Positions 37,011 through 53,553 of a stretch of DNA of 64,000 nt are shown here, one piece after another. How positions within the stretch are numbered: the first letter of the stretch is position 1; every line of letters starts with the position of its first letter. A model generated the notes under the pieces. It did no database searches. It was not told the origin of the DNA and saw only the letters and a list, made by a program, of their open reading frames with translations. This DNA comes from Alviniconcha marisindica. Lineage: Eukaryota > Mollusca > Gastropoda > Provannidae. The position numbers were made by a program, and so were the translations under genes. Location: assembly GCA_018857735.1 (NCBI GenBank), contig JABMCL010001864.1:143501-207500 (forward strand), given 5' to 3'.

Positions 37011-37377
37011 GATATTTAATTTCAGTCGAACTTATTTAGTTTCGCGGTTTGTCAAAAATTGAAGGAGTGTCTGCTCTAACTAGACATAAGGACAGTTCTG
37101 CATGTTGCAAACAGAAACAAAGTACTATAAGCCTAGTGGCCCTAAACACCTTGCAGAGCTGCACCCATGTTGTCTTCATTTAACTGTATTTTGAAGATGA
37201 AATACGTGCCTTTAAGAAGTATTAATGTGTCGCCAGACTCTGAAGGCCATACGCGATTAGCCAATCAGGACGAACAGACGAAACACACCTTCCGAACAGA
37301 ATATTCTGCGAAAAACCTAGGGCGTCACATTTCTTAAAAGATGCAACGAATAGTAAGTGATAGCTGAGTTTTGCCCT

Positions 37378-37380
37378 ACA

Positions 37381-37412
<32 letters not shown>

Positions 37413-37600
37413 TGCGTGCGTGTGCGTGTGTGTGTTGTGTGTGTGTGTGTGTGTGTGTGTGTGACATCACCGGCAGGAAAATGTTAATACTTCGCAAAAT
37501 GAACAGAAATTCTGTATAACATCACCGGCAGGTAAATATGAAGCTTCGCGTCTTGGCAAAATGGACAGAAATTCTGCATCACATCACTGGTAGGTAAATG
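37378..37600. repeat. CGTG microsatellite and 60-75-bp tandem units
   Basis: TGTG/CGTG array 37380-37463, followed by about three degenerate units with ACATCACCGGCAGG and ATGGACAGAAATTCTG (37463-37600). Confidence 0.8.
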
Positions 37601-37740
37601 CACCCATATTGCACACACATAGACTAAGCGATGTAAGCTTCCAGATTAACAATAACAACAACAAAATATATACCTCCACCTCGAGCTAGCAAAGACAGTC
37701 AGAAGGAATCATCTTTTTGCCTTTTTTTTTTGCCAGGCGT

Positions 37741-37830
37741 TTCGTTCACATAGTTCGCCCTGATATAACCGCAATGGTTGACTGGGCGTAAAACACCAAG
37801 TTACTTACTTACTTACTTCGTTCACATAGT
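37741..37830 (+). mobile_element. 62-bp 5'-truncated SINE end with perfect 14-bp target duplication
   Basis: TTCGTTCACATAGT occurs at 37741-37754 and again at 37817-37830. The 62-bp insert between them starts TCGCCCTGATATAACCGC and ends in ACACCAAG with a (TTAC)n tail. It is the same sequence as the insert at 14257-14311 in the opposite orientation. Confidence 0.92.
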
Positions 37831-37934
37831 GATCGTTTTCAAGACTGAGCATGCTGTTTTTCTATAATGCAGGATTGCTATCATACACAAACACAAGCTA
37901 CCAGCTGAATCACAATCAGTAAACAAAGGAGGAA

Positions 37935-39535
37935 ATACATAATTATCGTAAACTCGTACAATAAAATCATCAGTGTAGTCAACCTAGTCCAATAAAATCC
38001 GTCAAAATCGACCACTGAAGAGATAGTTCAGTTATTGTAAACTAAGACACTATTGCAAATTCGTGCAATAAAATCAACAGTTTAATCAACCTAGTCCAAT
38101 AAAATCCATCAAACTCGACTGGTGAAGAAATATATTATAGTAATCGTAAACTTGTACAATAAGATCATCAATTTAATCAACCTAGTCCAATAAAATCCAT
38201 CAAAATCTACTAGTGAAGAAACACATAGTTATCGTTTGTATAATAAAATCATCAATTTAATCAACATAGTCCTATAAATTCTATCAAAATCCACTAGTGA
38301 AGAAATACATTATAATTGTCGTAAACTTGTACAATACAGTCGTCAGTTTAATCAACCTAGTCCAAATAAAATTTACCAAAATCCACCAACGAAGAAATAT
38401 ATTAGTTCTCGTAAACTCGTACACAAAAATCATCAGTTTAATCGATCTAGTCCATTACAATCCATCAAAAGAGACCAGTGAAGAAATACAATAGTTATCG
38501 TAAACTAACACGTTATCGTAAACTAATACAGTAAAATCATCAAATTAATCAACCTATTCCAATAAAATCGGTCAAACTCAGCCAATGAAAAGTTTTAATT
38601 CCTCAGAGAGATAATTAAGTAATCTTGAATCTTGAATACGTTAGTTAACAAAAACACGTACACAATTATTAATTATTATTTTTTTGGTGGTCAATTTAAT
38701 CAGCCTAGTCCAATACAATCTATCAAAATCCACCAGTCAACAAATATATATTTGTGATCGTAAATACATGCAATAAAATCATTAATTTAATCAGCCAAAC
38801 AAATCTATCAAAATCAGTAAACAAATATGTATTTGTGATCGTAAATACATGCAATAAAATCATTAATTTAATCAGCCAAACAAATCAATCAAAATCCACC
38901 AGTGAATAAATATATTAGTGCCAGTAATCACGGACAATACAAAATTAATCATCAATTTAATCAGCCTGGTCCAAAACAATCCATCCAAAAGAAACCAGTG
39001 AAGATAAATGCAATATTTTCATTTATCATCGTTTAACTGTTGTTTTGTTGCTTGAAAAGGGAGCTTAACCCGAAAAATAGGAAATGTTCTGTATTGTCGT
39101 AATTAATTAGCGTTCGTTTTAACCGTTTATGTGTTAAGACGTTATTGTAAACTCGTACAGTAAAATCATCAGTTCAATCAACCCAGTCCAATAAAATCGA
39201 TCGAAATCCACTAACTTAGAAACACATTAGTTACTGTAAACTCGTACAATAAAACCATCAATTCAATCGACTTAGTCCAATACAATCCATCAAAAGCAAC
39301 CAATGAAGAAATACATTAGTTACTGTAAAGTAACATGTTATCGTAAACTCGTACAATAAAATTAACATAAATTCGTACAATCAAAATCCAAGAGTAAAGA
39401 AATACATTAGTTAACGTAAACTCGTACAATAAAATCCTCAATTTAATCAGTCTAGTCCAATAAAGACCTTCAAAATCCCAGAGTAAAAAAATACGTCAGT
39501 TAACATAAACTCGTACAGTAAAATCCTCACTGCAA
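37935..39535 (+). repeat. AT-rich tandem array, about 14 units of 85-110 bp
   Basis: Degenerate units carry GTAAACTCGTACAATAAAATCATC, AATCAACCTAGTCCAATA and GTGAAGAAATACATTAGTTA-like segments. The array is interrupted at about 39000-39140 by unrelated sequence. No coding potential was recognised. Confidence 0.9.
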
Positions 39536-39659
39536 TCATATATTTATATGCGTCTATGTATATATGCAGGTAGGTAGGTATGTAGGTATGATAATTAGGA
39601 CTGTTCGTGTGCGGGTGAGTGTGTATAATTAAGCGTGTGTGATTGTTTGCATGAGTGCG

Positions 39660-39830
<171 letters not shown>

Positions 39831-40004
39831 AATGCTAGGTGCAACCTCAGTCTGAAACTGTGCACATTTTGTGATGTTGTGAAACGTGTTGATCTGCGCA
39901 AGAACATGCTGTTTGGAGAAACGTCACTCGTAAAGGCAGAATCTCTGTATGCATATTATAATGCAATGTTAATTCAGAAAATAAACTCCCTTGAAATGTA
40001 TGTA

Positions 40005-40050
40005 TGTATGGTGTGTGTGTTGTGTGTGTGTGTGTGTGTGTGCGTGCGTG

Positions 40051-40094
<44 letters not shown>

Positions 40095-40115
40095 TGTGTG
40101 TATGTATGTATGTTT
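40005..40115. repeat. GT/CGTG microsatellite
   Basis: Second CGTG array about 200 bp downstream of the first, with TATG repeats at its end. Confidence 0.95.
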
Positions 40116-40185
40116 GTATATATCCATGTATCTATCTATAAACACTAAGAAATATTAAAAGACTTGGAGCTACCGCGCTTTTAGC

Positions 40186-46382
<6,197 letters not shown>

Positions 46383-46460
46383 CTTAAACTCTTCCCTCCT
46401 GAAGACAGACTGAGCCGAAATGGTGGGAAGGTAGAATAAGCCTGCCATTCGTGTGTTGAT

Positions 46461-46468
46461 TTATAAAT
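46461..46468 (-). promoter_or_regulatory. TATA-like box of the lectin gene
   Basis: TTATAAAT on both strands about 80 bp upstream of the lectin ATG, a plausible spacing for a TATA box plus short 5' UTR. Confidence 0.45.
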
Positions 46469-46672
46469 CAATGTTAGCTGATCGATGATGACTGTTGAGC
46501 TTCATACCCGCTGAGCGGATTCCGCCCCACGATTAGCGATTTCGTCAATATGTTGCGTTGCAGTGCGAGACATTGTCAAGCACTCCCTTTAAAGTTATGT
46601 ATTTAAACCGCGCACTGACGCGGCAAATAGTGATTCTACGTTTCGGCTTTCAGTGTAAACCCAATAGCTTTG

Positions 46673-46709
<37 letters not shown>

Positions 46710-46981
46710 GGGGGGGGAGGGAACCAGTGTATTTGTGGCTTGCTCGTTACCGCTCAGTGCGCTTGGCTTAGAGACTGAAAGTGCATTTACACGGAGCTAA
46801 TAACATTGCGTTTCGATTCTTAACATATTTTCTTCTCTCTCTTATACAATGTATGCCTGTCGAATCTCTTTTTTTCTCTCCCCCCCCCCCCCCTCCCCGC
46901 CCCATCCGTTTCTTCCTACTCCTCTACATCCTACCACATCTTGTTTTTCTTCTCCTCCCCCCTCCCCCTCCCCCCATTCTA

Positions 46982-47025
<44 letters not shown>

Positions 47026-47984
47026 TGTGTGTGTGTGTTGTACCCATTTATTTTATTATTGTTTTTTTGTTGTTGTTTTTAGCTTTTGATGTTGCAGTTT
47101 TTGTTGTTTTTTGCTTGTTCTGGAAATACGAGTGGTTTTAGTTTTAGTTTTGGTTGTATGCATTTGTACTTAATTGAGCCAGCCGTTTATTGCTGTTGTT
47201 TTTTAGGTTATCGCCGGCGTATATACGTTGTGAAATTGGTAAAAATGTTCTATCATTGACGTTTCATGTTACCCTCACTGGGATTTGAAATGAAATCTTG
47301 GCTGAGCTGTGAATCACGACGTCAGTAAGTTAAAAAAAAAAGAATCCTGTCTAAAGACTGGGGTTTCAGGTTCATTCTTTGCATCTAGGCTCAGGTGCCA
47401 CTCCCATTATCAACTACATGCAGACGTATCGACTGCCCTTTTTAAGACCGGGCTGTTCAGGTTTATTCGCATTAGCCCTTTTCCTTGGCCTAAGGGAATG
47501 ATTATTCCCTCGGAACAATCCTCAGCATTGTCTCCCTTCCTAGGACTGAAACTAAAATCTTGTAGTCATCGGCCCAGAGGGTCGATTTTTTTCCTCCAGT
47601 CTGATTACTTTGGGTTGCGTAGTGTCAACGTTCTTGCTGCCCTTGTTGTAACTACGATGCTTTGCTGAGCGGAGTAACGGCGGTAAAAAAAAAAAAAAAA
47701 AATGTTTTTGTTTTAGCGAAACATAGACTGAAATAGGGGATCGAAGGCGGCTTAGTAACCTAGTTGTTTTGGGTACCCGACCCGGCACCGAGCTATCCGA
47801 CAAGGTCTGGACTGTTCCATTTGTGGGTAGAATATAGGTTTGCTTTAGTTAGTTATTTCAATTGTAAATAAATTATAGAAGTGGCAATCAAAACTTCAGA
47901 AATGCATCTGTATTGATAACCGCGGCTTTGTGTCAGCAACAATGACGCTGAAAATTATAAGATAATCTATTGACTTCAGTCCCT
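46469..47984. other. Intergenic between lectin and C1q genes
   Basis: Poly-G 46676-46720, poly-C/CCT 46881-46975, CGTG array 46983-47030 and poly-A 47685-47702. Nothing gene-like was recognised. Confidence 0.7.
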
Positions 47985-48074
47985 GACCTCGACCTACGAG
48001 CTGTTTCAGTTTCCAAGTAGCCCTCTACTGGTACGGCAACCGAGAACAACGACCTCGCATGTTCCATGACCAGG

Positions 48075-48406
48075 TTCCTACGAGCTTGGTGAGCTCGGGT
48101 TTGGCGCCTAGCATTAAGCTGGTACCTCGGTTCGAATCCACTTCGGCTCTCCTTTCTCTTCAAAAGTGGGCACTGTCTTGTGACTTTGTCCCTCACAATT
48201 AATGAAACATTGAAATGACTCTCATCGCTGCCCATCTTAATGCAGGACTCTTCCTGGTGGTGACAGTGTAGCGACAGGTATATAATCTCCCTCTTCCCCC
48301 ACCTCCATACCTCCCCCCCCCCTCCCCCCCACCTCCATCTTCCCGTCGCTAATAAGCCTTATGGTTTCTGTGGACGTTAAGCACCATGTTTATTTTCCTA
48401 TGAGCT
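48075..48406 (+). mobile_element. tRNA-derived SINE, copy C, with target duplication
   Basis: The body is 48087-48394, flanked by TTCCTACGAGCT (48075-48086) and TTCCTATGAGCT (48395-48406). The head has GGTTCGAATCC (B box), then the GTGACTTTGTCCCTCAC and CTCATCGCTGCCCATCTTAA body and the GTTTCTGTGGACGTTAAGCA 3' domain, as in copies A and B. Confidence 0.92.
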
Positions 48407-48458
48407 GTTTCAGTTTCTGAGTAACCTACTGATGAGGTTTGCCGAACGCATCCGATCC

Positions 48459-49068
48459 TAAATTGGGCGAATGTTTCTTCGCGAACCTAGTTGGAAGTAC
48501 TCGGCGAACCTATTTGGTTCTTAATTGGGCGAACTTTTCTTCGCGAACAGTAGTTGGAAGTATTCGTCGTAGATATATTCGGGGTCCAAAAAGCTTCGCT
48601 CAACATGTTCTGGGAACATTCGCCCTATTCGACTATCATTGCCTCTGATTGGCTGAGAGCAGAGCTCTCCTGTGGATGAAGAAAAAATCAAAATCAAAAT
48701 GGATGACGGTGTCGCTAGCTTCTTCACTCGCTTCGCTTGTTGACTTGTGGGAGGCGCAGCCTTGTCTCGGAGACCCAGAATGAGATAGTAGTTAGTTGAA
48801 TTACCCTGTGATGGATGATTAAAGTATATTGACTTGACCTGACTTGACTTTAGCCTACATTTTTTATCATGCTGTCTGCTGCGCGTCTGCCGCAAGTTCG
48901 GGCCGAAGCTTGCATCTCATTACAAGCCAGTTGAGAACGAAGTAAAGTTTGGACTGTCCGAACCATATTCGGCGAACTAAAAGTTCAATTAAGAAACGAA
49001 TCATAGTTCGTCGAAGTGTCCGAAGTATGTTCGGCGAACAAACATTCGCCCAGTTAAGAACGGGCTTA
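48459..49068. mobile_element. Foldback (MITE-like) element inside the array
   Basis: Left end CTAAATTGGGCGAATGTTTC, with an inner second copy TTCTTAATTGGGCGAAC. The right end is the inverted GTTCGGCGAAC...ATTCGCCCAGTTAAGAACGGG. The array unit resumes directly afterwards. The exact ends and duplication are not resolved. Confidence 0.7.
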
Positions 49069-50185
49069 AGCCTACTTACTACACTTGCAAGTTACATGAC
49101 CTAGTTCAGAAGCTTGCGAGTTTTCGAGTTGCCTACTGCTGAGGTTTGCCGAACGCATCAGATCCTAAGCGGCCCACTTACTACCGAGAACAATGACCTT
49201 ACCTAGTAACTATACCATGACCTAGTATAGTTTCTAGGAGCTGTTTCTGTTTCCGAGCAACCTACTGCTGAGGTGCGCCGAAGGCATCCGATCCCAAGTT
49301 TACTCGCTAACGAGAACAACGTGCACGTTCCATGACCTGGTTCAGGACTACGAGTTGTTTCAGTTTCCGAGTCAGTAGCCCGCTACTGCCGAAGTTTGCC
49401 GAACACATCCGATCCTAAAGCCTACTTACTAACGAACTCAGCGACCTTGCACGTTCCATGGCCTAGTGTAGTTCCTATCAGTTTCCGAGTAGCCCGCTAC
49501 TGCTGAACTTTACCAAACGCATCCGATCTCAAAGCCTATACTTACTGCTGATAACAACGACCTTGCACATTCCATGACCTAGTTCCTATGAGCTGTTTCG
49601 GTTTCCGAGTAGCCCGACCGCTACTTCCGAGTTTTGCTGAACGCATCCAATCCTACGCCTACTTGCTACCGCCGAGAAGAACGACCTTGCATGTTCCATG
49701 ACCTAATAATTACTGTTCCTACGAGCTGTTTCAGTTTCAACCTTCTGCTGAGGTTTGCCGAACACATCCGATCCCAGAGCCTACTCAGTTTCTACCGAGA
49801 ACAACGACCTTGAATATTCCATGACCTAGTTCAGCATTACGAGCTGTTTCAGTTTCCAAGTAACCCACTACTGCTGAGGTCTGCCGCGGAACGCATCCGA
49901 TTTTGCTACTGAGAACAACGACCTTGCAAGTTCCATGACCTAGTTCCTACGAGCTCTTTCAGTTTCCGAGTAGCCTACTGCTCACGTTTGCCGAACGCAT
50001 CCGATTTTGCTACTGAGAACAACGACCTTGCAAGTTCCATGACCTAGTTCTAGTACGAGCTCTTTCAGTTTCCGAGTAGCCTACTGCTCACGCGGTTTGC
50101 CGAACGCATCCGATCCCAAGCCTACTTACTACCGAGCACGACGCAGCACGGTTCCACCGTTTTATCTCAGTATATTCTTGCACTT

Positions 50186-50192
50186 TATAAAA
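50186..50192 (+). promoter_or_regulatory. TATA box of the C1q-domain gene
   Basis: TATAAAA placed 53 bp before the start codon, just after the tandem array. A transcription start near 50215-50220 is inferred. Confidence 0.6.
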
Positions 50193-50244
50193 CAGCTCCA
50201 CTGAATCTTCCACCCTGCAGAACGTACGTCACTCGGCAGGCAGC

Positions 50245-50431
50245 ATGCTACGTTTACTCTGCACCTTCGCCGTTCTGTTGCTGCCGAACAATGATGCTGC
50301 AAACAAACGCGCAGATGAAGGAGTCCCCCTAGCCACCGTAGTGGAACGTCTGTCCACACAGCTGACCAACGTTCAGACTTTTTTTGGAGCCATACTCAAA
50401 GCCCAAGGGGACAAGATCGCTGCTCTGGAAG
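50245..50431 (+). CDS. C1q-domain gene exon 1
   Basis: Signal peptide plus helical linker, ending CTGGAAG before the donor GTAAAG. Phase 1. Confidence 0.85.
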
Positions 50432-53400
50432 GTAAAGGTAGTTGTGCTGGCTGCTCTGCGTGATTATCACGGTACAAAATTTGCGCCGAGAAAGTTTCCT
50501 TAACCGCGTTAACTTTTGCGGGAGGGGGAGGGGGAGGGGGAGGGGGAAACGGGTAGGTTTATATCTTCCACAGCGAATTTTGATTTTTTTTAAAAATTTA
50601 TAGTTTTTTTAAAAGATTGTCAAATTGTCAAATCTAAACACACACACACACAACAACAAAAAAAGAAGAAAAAAAGAAAGGAGGATGCGGTAGAGTGTGC
50701 GTCAGGCAAGTTTAAAAAAAATACTATGTTTTGTATATATATAATATAATCCCGTTATTCGTCACCAGCGATATTCGTTTTCTAAGTTTGATATAAAATA
50801 ATCGCGGTATATATAATTTGCGCCGAGAAAGTTTCATCAACTGCGTTAACTTTTGCGGGAGGGGGAGGGGGAGGGGGGAACGGGTAGGTTTATATCTTCC
50901 ACAGCGAATTTGGATTTTTTATTTTTTTTTATTTTTTTAAAGATTGTCAAATTGTCAAATCTAAACACACACACAACAACAAAAAACCAACAACAACAAA
51001 AAAGAAAGGAGGATGCGGTAGAGTGTGCGTCAGGCGAGTTTTAAAAAAATACTATGTTTTGTATATATATATAATCCCGTTAATCGTCACCTGCGAAATT
51101 CGTTTTCTAAGTTTGATATAAAATAATCGCGGCATTTATACTCCTTTAAACCAAAGTTTGATTTTCATTCACTATGATGGTGGTGGTGATTTTTTCTCGC
51201 ATGCCGAGAGGATTGAGGGGGAAGGTTTGATGGATCATTCTCCCGTCCGTGCACATGCAGTGAGGTACTGCAGACTCAGAAATTAAGGTCCCCTCTCGGT
51301 TGAGAACCCAATGCAACAAATGTTCTCCCTTTAAAGCCTGGTGTAGGTCAGAATATAGCCATGCATGCTTCGCCCACTATCAGGAATGTCTTCTTTGTCT
51401 TAATTTCTACTTTCTCGGTCCGTTCATCTTCATTTCTTTTCAAATCCTCTCCCAAATGAGACTGTCTGGATGAAACAAATCCCAGTATGGAAAAAACGTT
51501 TTAACCCTGTAGGCAGGCAGACACGCACACGCCTCTATGGCCACTCTGAAACTGGGAGAATGGCGCCGGCGAAAAATGGCGGAGACTAGTAGGAAGTCCA
51601 GATAGTTTCAGCTGGGATTTGAAAGTGGCGGGGATGATGGAGGCCCGTTCTTGTCCACGATTGCGCGTGGAAAGAAAAAGACGGTTTGCCTTTTTCAAGG
51701 CCTACCAAACATTGCGAGCCACCGGTTCATCTGTCCAACTTTAACTCCAATAAGCTAATTAATTTATTGTTTAATTAATTAATCAGTTAATAACAACAAT
51801 AATACTAATAACAATAATACTAGTAATACTACTACTAACAGTAAAGGCGTTTTAGGCACGTCTTGGGCTCAGCGTCTGGGTCATGAAAGTCACTTGATTT
51901 TGCCCCAAAATACACAAATTCATACTGATACTGCGCGGCTTTCGAGTCAACTACAGAATGACACAAAGAAACCGGATGTAACTGAAGTCGGCAAGGGCTT
52001 TTTCTTAATTTTTGTTGCTTTTTTTTTTTTTAAATCGAGTCTGGAAGAGCATTCTTCAGACTCCTATAAAAAAGAAAGAGAAAAAAAGGCGTTATCAGCG
52101 GAAGAAGAAGCAACGTGCTGCTGGTCAGTCTGATAAAATCTTAACTTAATGCGTAATTGTGCAGATGTGGCTCGAAGCGTGGGCAAGTGTCCCAGAAAAC
52201 AAGATAAAGCGTAAAGTACAGTCCCTGTGCACTTGAACGGTTCAAAACATACTAGTTTTGATCCTTCCCCCAAAACAGCAACAAACCAACACCAACAACA
52301 ACGCACACACACACACCACCATCATCACCACTATCACCATTACCAAGAACAACAACAAACACAAAACAAAAACCGTTCGTTAACACTAAGCTGTCTGATC
52401 TTTGCTTTCATTATGTTTGTGAGACAGACTTTATGTAGAGACAGCAGAATGCGAACTTGTGTGTTGCTGTTATTGTTGTTTGCTTTGCCTTTCAGCAACA
52501 ACAACATTTTTTTCTCTCGAATGACTCCTATTCTTTGCTTTTTAAATACAGGTGGTCTTAGCTCAGCTCAGATGAACTACATGCACTATATGGCTTTGTT
52601 TCACGTGAATACTGCACAAACGCATTTTTGTGTGTGTATGCATGCACCCTTACAGTAACAACACCCTAGTGATCTTTCATTTGAACCAGAACCGTGTCTT
52701 CTTCTTTATTATTATTATTACTACCATTCGTGTGTTTTTACCACCACTAGTGGTTTGACAGCCACACAATGCTCGATGAATCAACGATCCTAATTTTCAG
52801 CATTAGTTGCACAGTTTAGAAATGCATTTTTTTTTAAAGTCGAACAACATTAACGGAAGTTACAAAAATAATTGGCTGTCCACAATTTCGGATAGGTTGG
52901 CAGCATTACAGCCATATGCGTATATTTGATCTCAAAAGGTTGGCAGCATTACAGCCATATGCGTATATTTGATCTCAAAGCACACTGCGAAAGTCGAGGT
53001 AGCCGTCCTTGGCTCCTTTCCCTAATAGTCCTTACGGTTTCTGCATGTAGACATAAACAACGTTTGAAGAAGTTATGTTTTGGGAACAAATGTATTCCAT
53101 GTCTCCTTCGTTCGCTCGTTTAAACTAAACACATAGACATTTCTTATTTGTCCCACAGCCGCCAACAGACACACGGTGGCTTTTTCTGCCTACATCTCTC
53201 ACACACCCAACGTCAAGGCTTCCGAACACTCAACCATTCCCTTCGGAGGAGTCCTGACCAACGCTGGCGGCGCCTACAACCATGTTACCAGTTCGTTCAC
53301 TGCTCCTGTTGCTGGGCAATACTTCTTCATCGTCCATGCAGACTGCTCCTCCGACTACCGACGTATCAGGGTCAACGTCAACGGGCACAAGGTCTTCAGC

Positions 53401-53553
53401 GCTGACAACGATGGCCTCGAAGACCACCACGTGACCGGAAGCGGATTGGTCACGTTGAAGGCCGGCGACGTAGTGACCGCGTCACACTATACGAGTGGTG
53501 GTCACCTCGATGCTGGGCACGAATCTACGTTTACGGGATTCTTAGTAAAATAA
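50245..53553 (+). CDS. Secreted C1q-domain protein, two exons
   Basis: Exons 50245-50431 and 53159-53553, joined in phase 1, 193 residues. Residues 1-19 form a signal peptide (MLRLLCTFAVLLLPNNDA). A short helical region follows (about 28-60, VVERLSTQLTNVQTFFGAIL), then the C1q domain (about 64-193): TVAFSAYISH, STIPFGGVLTNAGGAYN, FTAPVAGQYFFIV, VNVNGHKVFSADN and a FTGFLVK end. No collagen repeat is present, so it is a ghC1q/C1qDC type. Family knowledge: such proteins form trimers and act as recognition lectins in molluscan innate immunity. TATA box at 50186. Confidence 0.93.
50470..51145 (+). repeat. 340-bp tandem duplication in the C1q intron
   Basis: Copies at about 50472-50810 and 50811-51140, each with TTTGCGCCGAGAAAGTTTC, (GGGGGA)n, CGGGTAGGTTTATATCTTCC and GGATGCGGTAGAGTGTGCG. 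Nearly identical, so recent. Confidence 0.93.
51146..53158 (+). other. Rest of the C1q intron
   Basis: Contains a 43-bp direct repeat (about 52896-52938 and 52939-52981, GGTTGGCAGCATTACAGCC). No exon is recognised. Confidence 0.75.
53159..53553 (+). CDS. C1q-domain gene exon 2
   Basis: Acceptor GTCCCACAG. Encodes the entire C1q domain in a single exon, as is usual for molluscan C1q genes, with TAA at 53551-53553. Confidence 0.94.

Larger units (their letters stand above)
47985..50155 (+). repeat. 105-125-bp tandem array upstream of the C1q gene
   Basis: About ten units with GAGAACAACGACCTTGCA, TTCCATGACCTAGTTCCTA, GAGCTGTTTCAGTTTCCGAG and TTTGCCGAACGCATCCGATC. The array is interrupted by a SINE (48087-48394) and a foldback element (about 48459-49068). 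The last unit ends about 90 bp before the C1q start codon. Confidence 0.93.
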
